In this document: in pieces, positions 15,950 to 24,044 of the stretch
Position numbering within the stretch: position 1 is the stretch's first letter
How the letters are laid out: each line of letters starts with the position of its first letter
Origin: Pseudomonas entomophila
GTDB lineage: Bacteria > Pseudomonadota > Gammaproteobacteria > Pseudomonadales > Pseudomonadaceae
Direction of reading: 5' to 3'
Length of the DNA: 64,000 bases
Assembly: GCF_023277925.1 (NCBI RefSeq)
Contig: NZ_CP063832.1
Location: forward strand, 3,116,001 to 3,180,000
The notes under the pieces: model-generated
Told to the model about the DNA's origin: nothing
Seen by the model: only the letters and a program-made list of their open reading frames with translations
Databases searched by the model: none
Program-made: the position numbers and the translations under genes

Positions 15950-18319
15950 TCAGAAGTCGACGCTGGCGGAGAGCTTGAGGGTGCGCGGTTCGCTGACGGT
16001 GGCGTAACCGTCGTTGAACACGCCGGCCCAATAGGCACGGTTCTCGACGTTCTCCAGGCTGGCGCGCAGGGTCACGTCCTTGCTCAGCACCTTGGTGGCA
16101 TAGCGCGCCCCCAGGTCGTAGCGGGTCCACTGGGGGATCTTCAGCTGGTTGGCGCTGTCGAGGTACTGCGAGCTGCTGTGGATTCCCAGCGCGGTCAAGG
16201 TCAGGCCATCGACCCAGGGCAGGTCCCACTCGGCACCCAGGTTGGCCGACCAGGCCGGCACGCCACGTGCGGTGTTGCCATCCATGGCGCCGTTGGCGGT
16301 CTTGGTCAGCACGGCGCGGGTGTAGGTCACGCCGCCCAGCAGGCGCACATCGGGCGTGACCTCGCCGAACATCGTCCACTCCACGCCGCGGTTACGTTGC
16401 TCGCCATCGTCGTTGTAACGGTTGCTGGCCTTGTCATAGATCATGCTCGGCTTTTCGATCTGGAACAGGGCCAGGGTGTGGGTGAAGTCGCCCAGGTCCC
16501 ACTTCACGCCCGCCTCCATCTGCTTGGCGACATACGGGGCGAACTGCTCGTTGTAGTTGGCGGCCTTCACATCGGTGACCATGCCACCCTGGGTCAGGCC
16601 CTCGATGTAGTTGGCGTACAGCGACACCGGCGCATCCCACGGCTTGAGCACGATGCCTACGGCGGGGGTGACCTTGCGCTCGTCGTAGGACGGAGTGCTC
16701 ATCTTCTGCCGCACGCGCTGGGCGCGGGCACCCAGGGTGAGCAGCACACGATCGTCGACCAAGCCCAGGGTGTCGGCCACGGCGAAGCTGGAAAGGGTGT
16801 TGTCGCCGGTCTTGACGCTGCTGCCATGGTCGCCGGCAATGATTGCCTTGCCGGGGTGGTAGATGTTGGTGGTGTAGCCCTTGCCGGTGACGGTCGGCGC
16901 GCGGCCGATGTCTTGGTGCAGCAGCGTGGTGCTGAGCACCAGCTGGTGGCTGACCGGCCCGGTCATGAAGCTGCCGCGCAGGCCGGCCTCGGTGGACAGG
17001 CTGTGGGTATAGCCCGCCTGGTTGTATGTTTCGCCCGTGGCGGTGCCGTCCGGTTTGGTGACGATCACCCGGGTGCCATTGAGGAAACCGTCGTAGCGGG
17101 TGCGTGCACCGCCCACACTGGCGTAGGCCGTCCAGCGGTCGTCGAACTGGTACTCGCCATGCAGCGTCACTGCCTTGCTGACCTGCTTGGCATTGATGCC
17201 TTCGAGGATGTTGGTGTCGGGCTTGGGCGCCTTGGTCACAGAACCAAGCTTGCTGAAACCGACCATCATCGGGCTGCCGTTGTCCATCTTCTCGTGGCTT
17301 TCGTAAGCATCCAGCGCGAGCTTGAAGTCATCGCCCCGGTAGTCCAGGGCGAGCGATGCCAAGGTGCGATCCTTGGACTGCTCATCGACGCCGGTGTCGC
17401 CGCTGCCGTACACACCGTTGAAACGGACACCAAAACGGTTGTCGGCGAAACGGCGGCTGACATCGATGTGTTCGGCCACATAGCCATCGGAGACATAGCT
17501 GGTGGTCAGGCGGGTGAGTGGTACGTCACCGGCGCGCTTGGGTACCAGGTTGACCACGCCGCCCACGCCCCCGTTGGGCGCCATGCCGCTGAGCAGCGCG
17601 CCTGGCCCCTTGAGCACTTCGACCCGCTCGAGGAATTCGGTTGGCACATGGCCATCCGGCGCCAGGCCGTACAGGCCATTCATCGCCAGTTCCGTGGAGT
17701 CCAGGGCATAGCCACGAATCGTGAAGTTCTCGTAGGTGTGCCCTTCACCAGTGCTGAAGCGGATCGACGGGTCGTTGCGCAGCACAGCGCCGACCGTCCC
17801 GCTCTGCTGGTTCTCGATGGTCTTGGCGGTGTAGGCGCTGACGCTGAACGGGGTGTCCATGATGTCGCGGTTACCCAGCAAACCGATGCGGGCGCCACGG
17901 GCGACCTGGCCACCGCTGTAGGTGTCCGGCAGGTCGCTGTTGAACCCACTGGCGTTGACGGTGGTGGCGCCCAGTGTCAGCGCGCCGTCCTCAACGCCGC
18001 TGCCACGCAGGATGATCACGCCGTTTTCCTCCACCGCCACCAGGTCACTACCCGCCAGCACCTGGCGCAGGGCCTGCAGCACCGTGTAGCGCCCTTGCAG
18101 CGCCGGGGCGCCACGCCCGGACAACAGGCGGCTGTCGGCGGCAATCGCCACGCCAGACTCATGGGCCAATGCATGCACCGTGGCTTCCAGCGTCTGGCTC
18201 GGCAAGTCCAGGGGCAGTGGCAGGCTGTCGGCCTGGGCCGCATGGGCCGCCAGCAGGCCGGCGCAAGCCAGGGCCAGGCGCCGCAGGGTGCCGGGGAAGC
18301 GGGTGGAGGAAAGCGACAT
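15950..18319 (-). CDS. TonB-dependent siderophore receptor with N-terminal signalling (STN) domain
   Basis: 789 aa outer-membrane protein. A signal peptide (about 1-30, ending AAHAAQA) is followed by an STN domain (about 35-105: LDLPSQTLEATVHALAHESGVAIAADSRLLSG), a plug domain (DIMDTPFSVSAYTAKTI, RVEVLKGPGALLSGM) and a 22-strand-type barrel ending in the aromatic LKLSASVDF. The STN domain signals to a FecR-type anti-sigma, and that pair lies immediately upstream, so this is a transducer receptor. The esterase downstream suggests a hydrolysable ester siderophore, perhaps catecholate. The exact ligand cannot be told from sequence. Confidence 0.88.
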   Translation of the reverse strand: MSLSSTRFPGTLRRLALACAGLLAAHAAQADSLPLPLDLPSQTLEATVHALAHESGVAIAADSRLLSGRGAPALQGRYTVLQALRQVLAGSDLVAVEENGVIILRGSGVEDGALTLGATTVNASGFNSDLPDTYSGGQVARGARIGLLGNRDIMDTPFSVSAYTAKTIENQQSGTVGAVLRNDPSIRFSTGEGHTYENFTIRGYALDSTELAMNGLYGLAPDGHVPTEFLERVEVLKGPGALLSGMAPNGGVGGVVNLVPKRAGDVPLTRLTTSYVSDGYVAEHIDVSRRFADNRFGVRFNGVYGSGDTGVDEQSKDRTLASLALDYRGDDFKLALDAYESHEKMDNGSPMMVGFSKLGSVTKAPKPDTNILEGINAKQVSKAVTLHGEYQFDDRWTAYASVGGARTRYDGFLNGTRVIVTKPDGTATGETYNQAGYTHSLSTEAGLRGSFMTGPVSHQLVLSTTLLHQDIGRAPTVTGKGYTTNIYHPGKAIIAGDHGSSVKTGDNTLSSFAVADTLGLVDDRVLLTLGARAQRVRQKMSTPSYDERKVTPAVGIVLKPWDAPVSLYANYIEGLTQGGMVTDVKAANYNEQFAPYVAKQMEAGVKWDLGDFTHTLALFQIEKPSMIYDKASNRYNDDGEQRNRGVEWTMFGEVTPDVRLLGGVTYTRAVLTKTANGAMDGNTARGVPAWSANLGAEWDLPWVDGLTLTALGIHSSSQYLDSANQLKIPQWTRYDLGARYATKVLSKDVTLRASLENVENRAYWAGVFNDGYATVSEPRTLKLSASVDF

Positions 18320-18409
18320 GATCGGTCCTTGCAGAAGGTGGGTTCACAACTGATGACGTGACAGCCGCGAATTACCCCTCAAAGAAATGTCGGAACACGA
18401 AAACGGGGA

Positions 18410-19372
18410 TCAACGCTGCACGATCAGGCGTTGCCCGTCCTGCTCCACCAGCCGTACCGGCAGCACACGTGGCAGTGCTTCGAGCAGCACCTCGGGCTGG
18501 TCGCCGGGGAAGCTGCCGGTCAGGCGCAAGGCGCCGGCACCAGGGCCTAGGGTCACCGGGCGCGTCACATAAGCATTGAGCTCGCCGATCACTTCGCTCA
18601 AGGGCTGGTCGGTGAACGACCACCAGCCACGCTGCCAATGCGCCAGGTCGGGGCCGAACGCGCCGCCGGCGCGCAATGTGCCCAATTGGCCCTGGCCATC
18701 CAGGCAAATGCGCTCGCCTGCCGCAAGGGTCTGCTCGCCCCCCTTCAGGCCACGCACCTGTACCCGCCCCCTGGCGACGGCCACTTGCACCCGATCGCCC
18801 CGGTCGCTGACAGAGAAGGCCGTGCCCAGCACCTGGACAAGCCCGAGTCGGGTACTGACCAGGAACGGTCGCCAGCGCTCATGGGCGACATCGAAGAAGG
18901 CATTGCCATGCAGTAGCATGACCTGGCGCTCGCCATGGTCGAAATGCACCCGCAGGTTGCTTTCGGCGGCCACCAGCAACTGGCTGCCGTCGGGCAACTC
19001 AAGCGCGCGTGGTGCTTCGGCGTGTGTGGTCTGCAGGTCGTACTGGAAGGGTGCGGTGCGCTTGAACATCCAGCCCAGCCAGCCACCGGCGCCCAGCACC
19101 AGCGCCAAGGCGCCCCCCTGACGCAACAGCCGTCGCCGCCCGGCATCGCACGCTTGCGGCTGAAGGGCGGTACGCAGTTGTGGGGTCAGGCGATGGACCA
19201 TCTGCCAGCGCTGCTCGGCCTCTCGCCAGGCGCGCTCATGCTCGTCACTCCTGCCGCGCCAACGTTGCGCCTGGTCGCCCAGCTGGCGCACCCGCTCGGG
19301 GTCATCGCCCTGCAAGGCGGCCAGGTAGACCAAGGCCTGCTGGACCTTGCGCGCAGAGGCCGGTTCAAGCAT
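18410..19372 (-). CDS. FecR-family anti-sigma factor/signal transducer
   Basis: 320 aa. The N-terminal DUF4880-like region (QQALVYLAALQGDDPERVRQLGDQAQRW) faces the cytoplasm and binds the sigma factor; one TM segment lies at about 84-102 (GGALALVLGAGGWLGWMF). A FecR domain follows (LPDGSQLLVAAESNLRVHF, VQVLGTAFSVSDRG), then a C-terminal STN-like segment that meets the receptor's signalling domain in the periplasm. It overlaps the sigma-factor gene by eight bases and precedes the receptor by 90 bases, the standard FecI-FecR-FecA order. Confidence 0.88.
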   Translation of the reverse strand: MLEPASARKVQQALVYLAALQGDDPERVRQLGDQAQRWRGRSDEHERAWREAEQRWQMVHRLTPQLRTALQPQACDAGRRRLLRQGGALALVLGAGGWLGWMFKRTAPFQYDLQTTHAEAPRALELPDGSQLLVAAESNLRVHFDHGERQVMLLHGNAFFDVAHERWRPFLVSTRLGLVQVLGTAFSVSDRGDRVQVAVARGRVQVRGLKGGEQTLAAGERICLDGQGQLGTLRAGGAFGPDLAHWQRGWWSFTDQPLSEVIGELNAYVTRPVTLGPGAGALRLTGSFPGDQPEVLLEALPRVLPVRLVEQDGQRLIVQR

Positions 19373-19901
19373 GGCGCAGGCTCATGCGCAGTTCCGACAG
19401 GTCGAACACCGCCCGGGCGATATGCAGTTCCACCGATTTCGCCGACAGCCCCAGCGCCTCGCATACCTCCCGGTGGCTGTGGCCATGCAGGCGCACGCGC
19501 ACGAACACCTCGCGGCGCAGGCGCGGCATGCGCTCGATCCGCGCGATCAGCAGTTGCAATTGCTCGCGGGCGATCATGATGTCTTCCACGCTGGGGGTCA
19601 GCAGCTCTGCCCTCGCCAGCCAGTCCTCCAGCGCGGCCAGTTCAGTGCTACGTCGCCGGTATTGATCGATACACAGATTGCGCGCGGCCTGGAACAGCAA
19701 GGCGCGGGCATTGATCACCGGGGCGTTGAGTGCATGGGCATAGGCTTGGGCGAAACTGGACTGGGCAATGTCGGCGGCATCGTCGGGATTGCCCAGACGC
19801 CCGCAGAGATAGCGGCGCAGGTCGCTGTAGTGGGCGAGCAGGTCGTCGACGACGGTCTCGAGAACCGGGCGGGTGTTCCAGGGCGTGGAAAGGGAGGTCA
19901 T
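19365..19901 (-). CDS. FecI-like ECF sigma factor
   Basis: 178 aa from the ATG at 19901; a TTG start at 19919 is possible, and neither has a strong ribosome-binding site. Sigma region 2 is at about 22-90 (LLAHYSDLRRYLCGRLGNPDDAADIAQSSFAQAY, then RALLFQAARNLCIDQYRRR) and region 4 at about 120-170 (IERMPRLRREVFVRVRLHGHSHREVCEALGLSAKSVELHIARAVFDL split over two helices). It should direct RNA polymerase to the receptor-esterase genes when the siderophore is present. A Fur-like box lies just upstream, so expression is expected in iron starvation. Confidence 0.88.
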   Translation of the reverse strand: MTSLSTPWNTRPVLETVVDDLLAHYSDLRRYLCGRLGNPDDAADIAQSSFAQAYAHALNAPVINARALLFQAARNLCIDQYRRRSTELAALEDWLARAELLTPSVEDIMIAREQLQLLIARIERMPRLRREVFVRVRLHGHSHREVCEALGLSAKSVELHIARAVFDLSELRMSLRHA

Positions 19902-19925
19902 TGCACGGGACTGTGACAAGGATTG

Positions 19926-19947
19926 CTAATAGGAATTCCTATCATTC
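19926..19947 (-). promoter_or_regulatory. Fur-box-like palindrome upstream of the first ECF sigma gene
   Basis: On the minus strand it begins GAATGATAGG and continues with AATTCCTATT; the core ATAGGAATTCCTAT (19929-19942) is a perfect palindrome, and the GAATGATA half matches the Fur consensus. It lies about 25 bases upstream of the sigma-factor start. Confidence 0.55.
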
Positions 19948-19997
19948 TCACACATGTCATTCAGCCATCGCCAGTCTCGCATGCCACGGCTCGTCTT

Positions 19998-20081
19998 GTA
20001 GGAGCCCGCCTTGCTGGCGAACAGCCTCGCCACCGTTGGCAGGGCTGCGCCTTGCATCGCCAGTAACGCTGGCTCCTACAG
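19998..20081. repeat. REP element pair
   Basis: GTAGGAGCCCGCCTTGCTGG near 20000 and its inverted partner ending CTGGCTCCTACAG near 20081. This is the P. putida-type REP arrangement (CTCCTACA next to a GCCnGCnnGCnGGC palindrome) in inverted orientation, between the sigma-factor and glpQ genes. No protein-coding content. Confidence 0.7.
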
Positions 20082-20114
20082 AAGGGACCGCCAACATCGG
20101 CGGCCCACTTCAGA

Positions 20115-21182
20115 TCAATAACCCAGCGTGCCCAGCAACTGGTCTTCCTTGCCGACCGATCGGCCATAGAAGCGCATCAGTTCGCCCGCACGGTTGGTGA
20201 AAATCCCGTCCACACCCGCCTTCATGGCCTTCTCGAAGTCCACTTTTTCATCGAGGGTGTAGACGTGCACCAGCATGCCGCGCTCATGGGTTGCCTGGTT
20301 CATCCACGGCTGGATCAGGTCGGAATAGCTCTGCTCCCCCAGGTGCGTGCGCACCGCCGAAGGGCCGGTGCCGATGGCGCCACCTTCCTTGGCGTAACCG
20401 AGCCAGCGTTCGAACTCGGCGCGGTCCTTGGGCTGCTGGCGTGCGTAGAAGGCCGACTTGTCCTGTTCACCCGACTCGGCGAAATCCTGCCCCGAGGCCG
20501 GCTCGACACTGCCCTTGGCCACCCACAACAGCAGGATCTTCGGCACCTGTGGCATGGCTTCGTGCAGCAGCTTGAGGCTGTTGCGGTCGAAGGTCTGCAG
20601 CACCACCTTGCCCGGCTTGTCCAGCCAACCCCGCGCCTCGAGGCGCTTCTTCAGGTCCTGCTCAATGCCTGGGAACTGGGCCGGTTCCTTGGTTTCGATG
20701 TACAGGCCAGGGTGGCGCTTGGCATCCGCCTCGGCGATATCGATCACCTCATCCAGGGTGAGAATGCGCTGTTGCTTGAAGTGCTCACGGGCACGCTCGG
20801 GGTAGGCCTTGTTGAACCAGCTGCCAGCGTCCAGCGATTTGAGCTCCGCCAGGGTGAAGGCGCTCACCGGGCTGTTCTTGCGCTCGGGGAAGCGCTCGGC
20901 GACGTCGCTGGTGCGCAGCAGCACATCGTCGTGGACCACCACCAGCACACCATCGCGGGTGCGCTGCAGGTCCATTTCCAGGTAGTCGGCACCCAGTTCA
21001 CGGGCCAGCTGGTAGGCCGGTGTGGTGGATTCCGGAGCATCGAACGAAGCGCCGCGGTGAGCGATCACCGCCGGTTGCGGGATGCCCTGGGCACGCGCAA
21101 GCGCCTGGCCATCGACGGCCTGGGCAGCGCCCGTGGCCAGCAGGGTGGTCAGGCCCAGGGCCTGGATAAGGGTCTTGTGCAT
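20115..21182 (-). CDS. glpQ: Periplasmic glycerophosphodiester phosphodiesterase
   Basis: 355 aa with a signal peptide (MHKTLIQALGLTTLLATGAAQA). It hydrolyses glycerophosphodiesters from deacylated phospholipids to sn-glycerol 3-phosphate and an alcohol in the periplasm. The GDPD fold is clear: AHRGAS (about 40-45, catalytic His and Arg), ESTTPAYQLARELGADYLEMDLQRTRDGVLVVVHDD, the second catalytic/metal Glu in IETKEP, and a C-terminal VHVYTLDEKVDFEKAMKAGVDGIFTN. Length matches E. coli GlpQ (358 aa). It is monocistronic, bounded by REP elements on both sides. Confidence 0.93.
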   Translation of the reverse strand: MHKTLIQALGLTTLLATGAAQAVDGQALARAQGIPQPAVIAHRGASFDAPESTTPAYQLARELGADYLEMDLQRTRDGVLVVVHDDVLLRTSDVAERFPERKNSPVSAFTLAELKSLDAGSWFNKAYPERAREHFKQQRILTLDEVIDIAEADAKRHPGLYIETKEPAQFPGIEQDLKKRLEARGWLDKPGKVVLQTFDRNSLKLLHEAMPQVPKILLLWVAKGSVEPASGQDFAESGEQDKSAFYARQQPKDRAEFERWLGYAKEGGAIGTGPSAVRTHLGEQSYSDLIQPWMNQATHERGMLVHVYTLDEKVDFEKAMKAGVDGIFTNRAGELMRFYGRSVGKEDQLLGTLGY

Positions 21183-21206
21183 TGAAGTAGTCCTTTGTCT
21201 GTCTGT

Positions 21207-21258
21207 ACCGGCCCCTCACGGGCTAGCCCGCTGTCTACAGGTGGTTGCAGGGGCCGGT
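21207..21258. repeat. REP-like inverted repeat
   Basis: ACCGGCCCCT (21207-21216) and AGGGGCCGGT (21249-21258) are exact inverted copies around a smaller ACGGGCTAGCCCGC-type hairpin. It resembles the second common Pseudomonas REP form (GGGCnnGCCCGCT). It lies in the intergenic region between divergent glpQ and the DUF4917 gene. Confidence 0.55.
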
Positions 21259-21342
21259 GGATTCCTGCAGGCCGCAAGCCTCGCACACTCGGCATGACAT
21301 GCTAAAGTCCCCGCGTTTTCCGCCACACCCAACGGACCGCCC

Positions 21343-22359
21343 ATGCCCGCACTCGACGCCCACCTGCCCGCCTGGGCCGACCTCTACCAACGCCACCCGT
21401 GCAGCGCCCTGCTGCTGGGCAATGGCGCCAGCCGCGCTCTGTGGAAGCCGTTCGGTTATTTCTCGCTGTTCGAGGAGGCCCAGCGCGTACGGCACAAAGC
21501 GTTGGGGGTGAGCGACCAGGCGCTGTTCAAAGCCCTGGGCAGCGAACTGTTCGAGCCGGTGCTCAGCGCCCTGAACACCACGGTGCGGGCCAACGCCGCG
21601 CTGGCGATCAGTTCCACCGCGCCGCTGAACCGCTACTACTCGATCAAGGAAGCATTGATCCACGCGGTGCGCGCGGTGCACTTGCCCTGGCCGTTGCTCA
21701 GCGTGGCAACCCGCAGGGCGATCAACCAGGGCCTGCGCCAATACCAGAGCGTCTACACCAGCAACTACGACCTGATCCTGCCCTGGGCCATCGGCGAAGC
21801 CCCGGAAGGCTTCGCCGATCTGTTCGACGAGCAAGGCTTCTTCGATGTACGTCGCACCGCTGGCGAAGGCATCCGTGTGATGCACCTGCACGGCGGCATG
21901 CACTTGCTCAAGCTCCCCGACGGCAGCACCCGCCGGCGCAGCGCCGAACAGGCCGAACTGCTCGAAGGCTTCGCCGTCAATATTCCCGGTGAAGTGCCGC
22001 TGTTCGTCAACGAGAGCCGTAGCGACGACAAGCTGCGTGCGATCCGCAACACCGACTACCTGGCATGGTGCCTGGGCCAGTTGGCCCGCGAGCACGAGGG
22101 GGTATGCCTGTTCGGCCAACACCTGGACGCCAGCGACCAGCACCTGCTCGATGCCCTGCGCCAAGCCAGGCCAAAGCATCTGGCGATTGCCATTCGTCCT
22201 TTGAGCGAGGCGTCGATCATTAACCAGAAGCAGCATTTCATTGATCGTTTTGCCGACCTTGACGATGTTTCGCTGCATTTCTTCGACGCTTCCACCCACC
22301 CCCTGGGCCTTGCCGAACTGGCCATTGGCGTGCCAGACAGCCACCACCGTCGGCGCTGA
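21343..22359 (+). CDS. DUF4917-family protein (Sir2-like fold)
   Basis: 338 aa, soluble. Features typical of DUF4917: an N-terminal nucleotide-binding-like LLLGNGASRALW (about 23-34), YTSNYDLILPWAIG near the middle, HLHGGMHLL, and the C-terminal GVCLFGQHLDASDQHLLDAL. The pattern resembles SIR2-like NAD-processing folds, although no catalytic activity is established for the family. It stands alone with its own start 160 bases from the divergent glpQ start. In some bacteria SIR2-like proteins act in defence, but chromosomal DUF4917 genes in Pseudomonas show no such linkage here. Confidence 0.78.
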   Translation: MPALDAHLPAWADLYQRHPCSALLLGNGASRALWKPFGYFSLFEEAQRVRHKALGVSDQALFKALGSELFEPVLSALNTTVRANAALAISSTAPLNRYYSIKEALIHAVRAVHLPWPLLSVATRRAINQGLRQYQSVYTSNYDLILPWAIGEAPEGFADLFDEQGFFDVRRTAGEGIRVMHLHGGMHLLKLPDGSTRRRSAEQAELLEGFAVNIPGEVPLFVNESRSDDKLRAIRNTDYLAWCLGQLAREHEGVCLFGQHLDASDQHLLDALRQARPKHLAIAIRPLSEASIINQKQHFIDRFADLDDVSLHFFDASTHPLGLAELAIGVPDSHHRRR

Positions 22360-22387
22360 ATGCAGGTGTGGGCAATATTTTGCAAAT

Positions 22388-22406
22388 GTAAATAATTATC
22401 GATAAG
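22388..22406 (+). promoter_or_regulatory. Fur-box-like sequence upstream of the second ECF sigma gene
   Basis: GTAAATAATTATCGATAAG agrees with the 19-bp Fur consensus at about 12 positions and lies in a short AT-rich patch 39 bases before the sigma-factor start, where iron-dependent repression would act. Confidence 0.5.
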
Positions 22407-22444
22407 ATCCGCACCTTTTCCCACGCCAGCCCCGGAAAGCGTGC

Positions 22445-22978
22445 ATGCAGCACCCCAAGCCCGACCCCGCCGCCCAGGAAACCTGCCGTGGTTTCTACGC
22501 TGACATCCTGCACTTCCTGCGCAAGCGCATGGACAATGCCAGCGATGCCGCGGACATGACCCAGGATGTGTTCGCCCAATGGCTGGGTTACCGCGACCGC
22601 GCCAAGGTGCAGCAGCCGCGGGCCTTCCTGTTCCAGGTCGCGCGCAATCTGCTCAGCGACCACTGGCGCCGACAGAAAGTCCGCCACGCGGTGCTGGAGG
22701 ATGACGCCCTCGCCAATGAGCCGGCCCCCCCTGGCAACGAGCCGCTTGAGCATGCCCAGCAGCAGCAGCGGCTGAATCAATTGCGCCAAGTGCTCGCGCA
22801 ACTCTCGCCGCGACGCCGAGAAGCCCTTATGCTGCACCGCTTCGAAGGCCTGACCCAGGCCCAGATCGCCGAACGCATGAACATTTCCGTCAGCATGGTC
22901 GAGAAGCACATCGCCGCCGCCCTGCTGCAGTGCAAGCAACGCCTGGACAGTGACACCGGCACGGAGCAGCTTCCATGA
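22445..22978 (+). CDS. FecI-like ECF sigma factor (second iron/haem system)
   Basis: 177 aa. Region 2 (ADILHFLRKRMDNASDAADMTQDVFAQWL, then FLFQVARNLLSDHWRRQ) and region 4 (LSPRRREALMLHRFEGLTQAQIAERMNISVSMVEKHI) are complete. Its stop overlaps the start of the FecR-like gene (ATGA), and a receptor gene follows, so it is the cell-surface-signalling sigma factor for that receptor. A Fur-like box precedes it. Confidence 0.9.
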   Translation: MQHPKPDPAAQETCRGFYADILHFLRKRMDNASDAADMTQDVFAQWLGYRDRAKVQQPRAFLFQVARNLLSDHWRRQKVRHAVLEDDALANEPAPPGNEPLEHAQQQQRLNQLRQVLAQLSPRRREALMLHRFEGLTQAQIAERMNISVSMVEKHIAAALLQCKQRLDSDTGTEQLP

Positions 22979-23922
22979 CCCCCATCGACGAACTCGACGC
23001 GCGCCCCATCGACGCCCAGGCGGCCAGTTGGTTCAGCCGCAACCGCAACGCCCCATCGCGGGATCAGCGCAAGGCGTTCACCCAGTGGATGCAGACCCCC
23101 GAGCACGCCCGCGCCTACCGTCAGTTCGAGCAGCTGTGGGAGGACCTCGCCGCCCTCAAGCATGCCAACCGGCCAGTGCCCCTGCCAGTGCGTCGCGCCC
23201 CTCGCTGGCGCCCGGCACTGGCGGCGGCGGCCGCTGTGTTGGCTACGGTACTGGTGGGCAACCTGGACGCCGGCCGCGAAACCTACAGCGAGCGCTTGGC
23301 TGCCAGCCCTGAAATGCGCAGCCTGCGCCTACCCGACGGCAGCCAGTTGTACGTCAATGCCCAGACCCGCCTGCGCCTGGATTTCACCGCCGAACACCGG
23401 CTGATCCACCTCGACCATGGCCAGCTGTACATCGAGGTGGCACCCGACAAAGAGCGCCCGCTGTTCGTCGATGCCGGCAGCGCCCGCGTGCGCGTCGTCG
23501 GCACCGGCTTCGACCTGCGCCGCGGCGACCGGGAACTGGTGGTCGGCGTCGCCCATGGCCAGGTAGCCTTCGAGACCCCAGGCGAGCGCCAACCGCCGCT
23601 GCTGCTCGGCGCCCATCAGGGCGCTACCTACGATCAGGCACGCGGCACCCTGGTACGCCACGAGCTGGGCGAACAGCCCGTGGCCGACTGGCGCGAGGGG
23701 CATGTGAGCTTTCGCAACCGCGAGCTGGCCAGCCTGATCGACGAGCTTGGCCTGTACCGCCAGCAACCGGTGTTGCTCGCCGACCCGGCCCTGGGGCGCT
23801 ACAAGGTGTCCGGCAACCTCGACGTGCATGATCCGGACGCTCTGCTCAATGCGCTCCCGGCATTGCTGCCAGTCAAGACAACCCTGCTGGCGGACGGCCG
23901 CCTGCGCATCGAACGGCGCTGA
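22975..23922 (+). CDS. FecR-family anti-sigma factor (second system)
   Basis: 315 aa. The cytoplasmic N-terminus (DAQAASWFSRNRNAPSRDQRKAFTQWMQTPEHARAYRQFEQLW split across helices) is DUF4880-like, followed by one TM segment (about 80-96, ALAAAAAVLATVLVGNL), a FecR domain (LPDGSQLYVNAQTRLRLDF, VRVVGTGFDLRRG) and a C-terminal STN-like part. It overlaps the sigma gene by four bases. It transmits the ligand-occupied state of the downstream receptor to the sigma factor. Confidence 0.88.
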   Translation: MTPIDELDARPIDAQAASWFSRNRNAPSRDQRKAFTQWMQTPEHARAYRQFEQLWEDLAALKHANRPVPLPVRRAPRWRPALAAAAAVLATVLVGNLDAGRETYSERLAASPEMRSLRLPDGSQLYVNAQTRLRLDFTAEHRLIHLDHGQLYIEVAPDKERPLFVDAGSARVRVVGTGFDLRRGDRELVVGVAHGQVAFETPGERQPPLLLGAHQGATYDQARGTLVRHELGEQPVADWREGHVSFRNRELASLIDELGLYRQQPVLLADPALGRYKVSGNLDVHDPDALLNALPALLPVKTTLLADGRLRIERR

Positions 23923-23933
23923 AAACAACAGTT

Positions 23934-23952
23934 TGAGAATTTTTATCATTCG
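23934..23952 (+). promoter_or_regulatory. Fur-like/AT-rich element upstream of the second receptor gene
   Basis: TGAGAATTTTTATCATTCG. Read on the other strand the half GAATGATA matches the Fur consensus, and the TGAGAA half matches less well. It lies in the 122-base gap between the FecR-like gene and the receptor start, so the receptor probably has its own iron-responsive or ECF-dependent promoter. Confidence 0.4.
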
Positions 23953-23990
23953 CAGGTGAGGAAGTTTCGCAACGCCGCGTCTTCCTCCTC

Positions 23991-24016
23991 GCCTGCCGCG
24001 TGATGGCGGGCCTTTT
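23991..24016 (+). terminator. Hairpin with U-tract in the receptor leader
   Basis: GCCTGCC, loop GCGTGAT, GGCGGGC (one G-U pair), then CTTTTT. It ends about 28 bases before the receptor ATG and could terminate the sigma/anti-sigma transcript or act as a leader attenuator. Confidence 0.5.
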
Positions 24017-24044
24017 TCCGGCCTTTTGCCGTTTGGGGGAATCC

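Noticed and set aside
15854..18361. An 835-codon plus-strand frame opposite the siderophore receptor
   Set aside because: The minus-strand receptor has a signal peptide, STN, plug and barrel motifs; the opposite frame has none.
18320..18409. A FecI-type promoter (GGTAAT...CGTC) upstream of the first TonB-dependent receptor
   Set aside because: The elements exist on the minus strand but are only 12 bases apart instead of the expected 16-17, so I do not call it.
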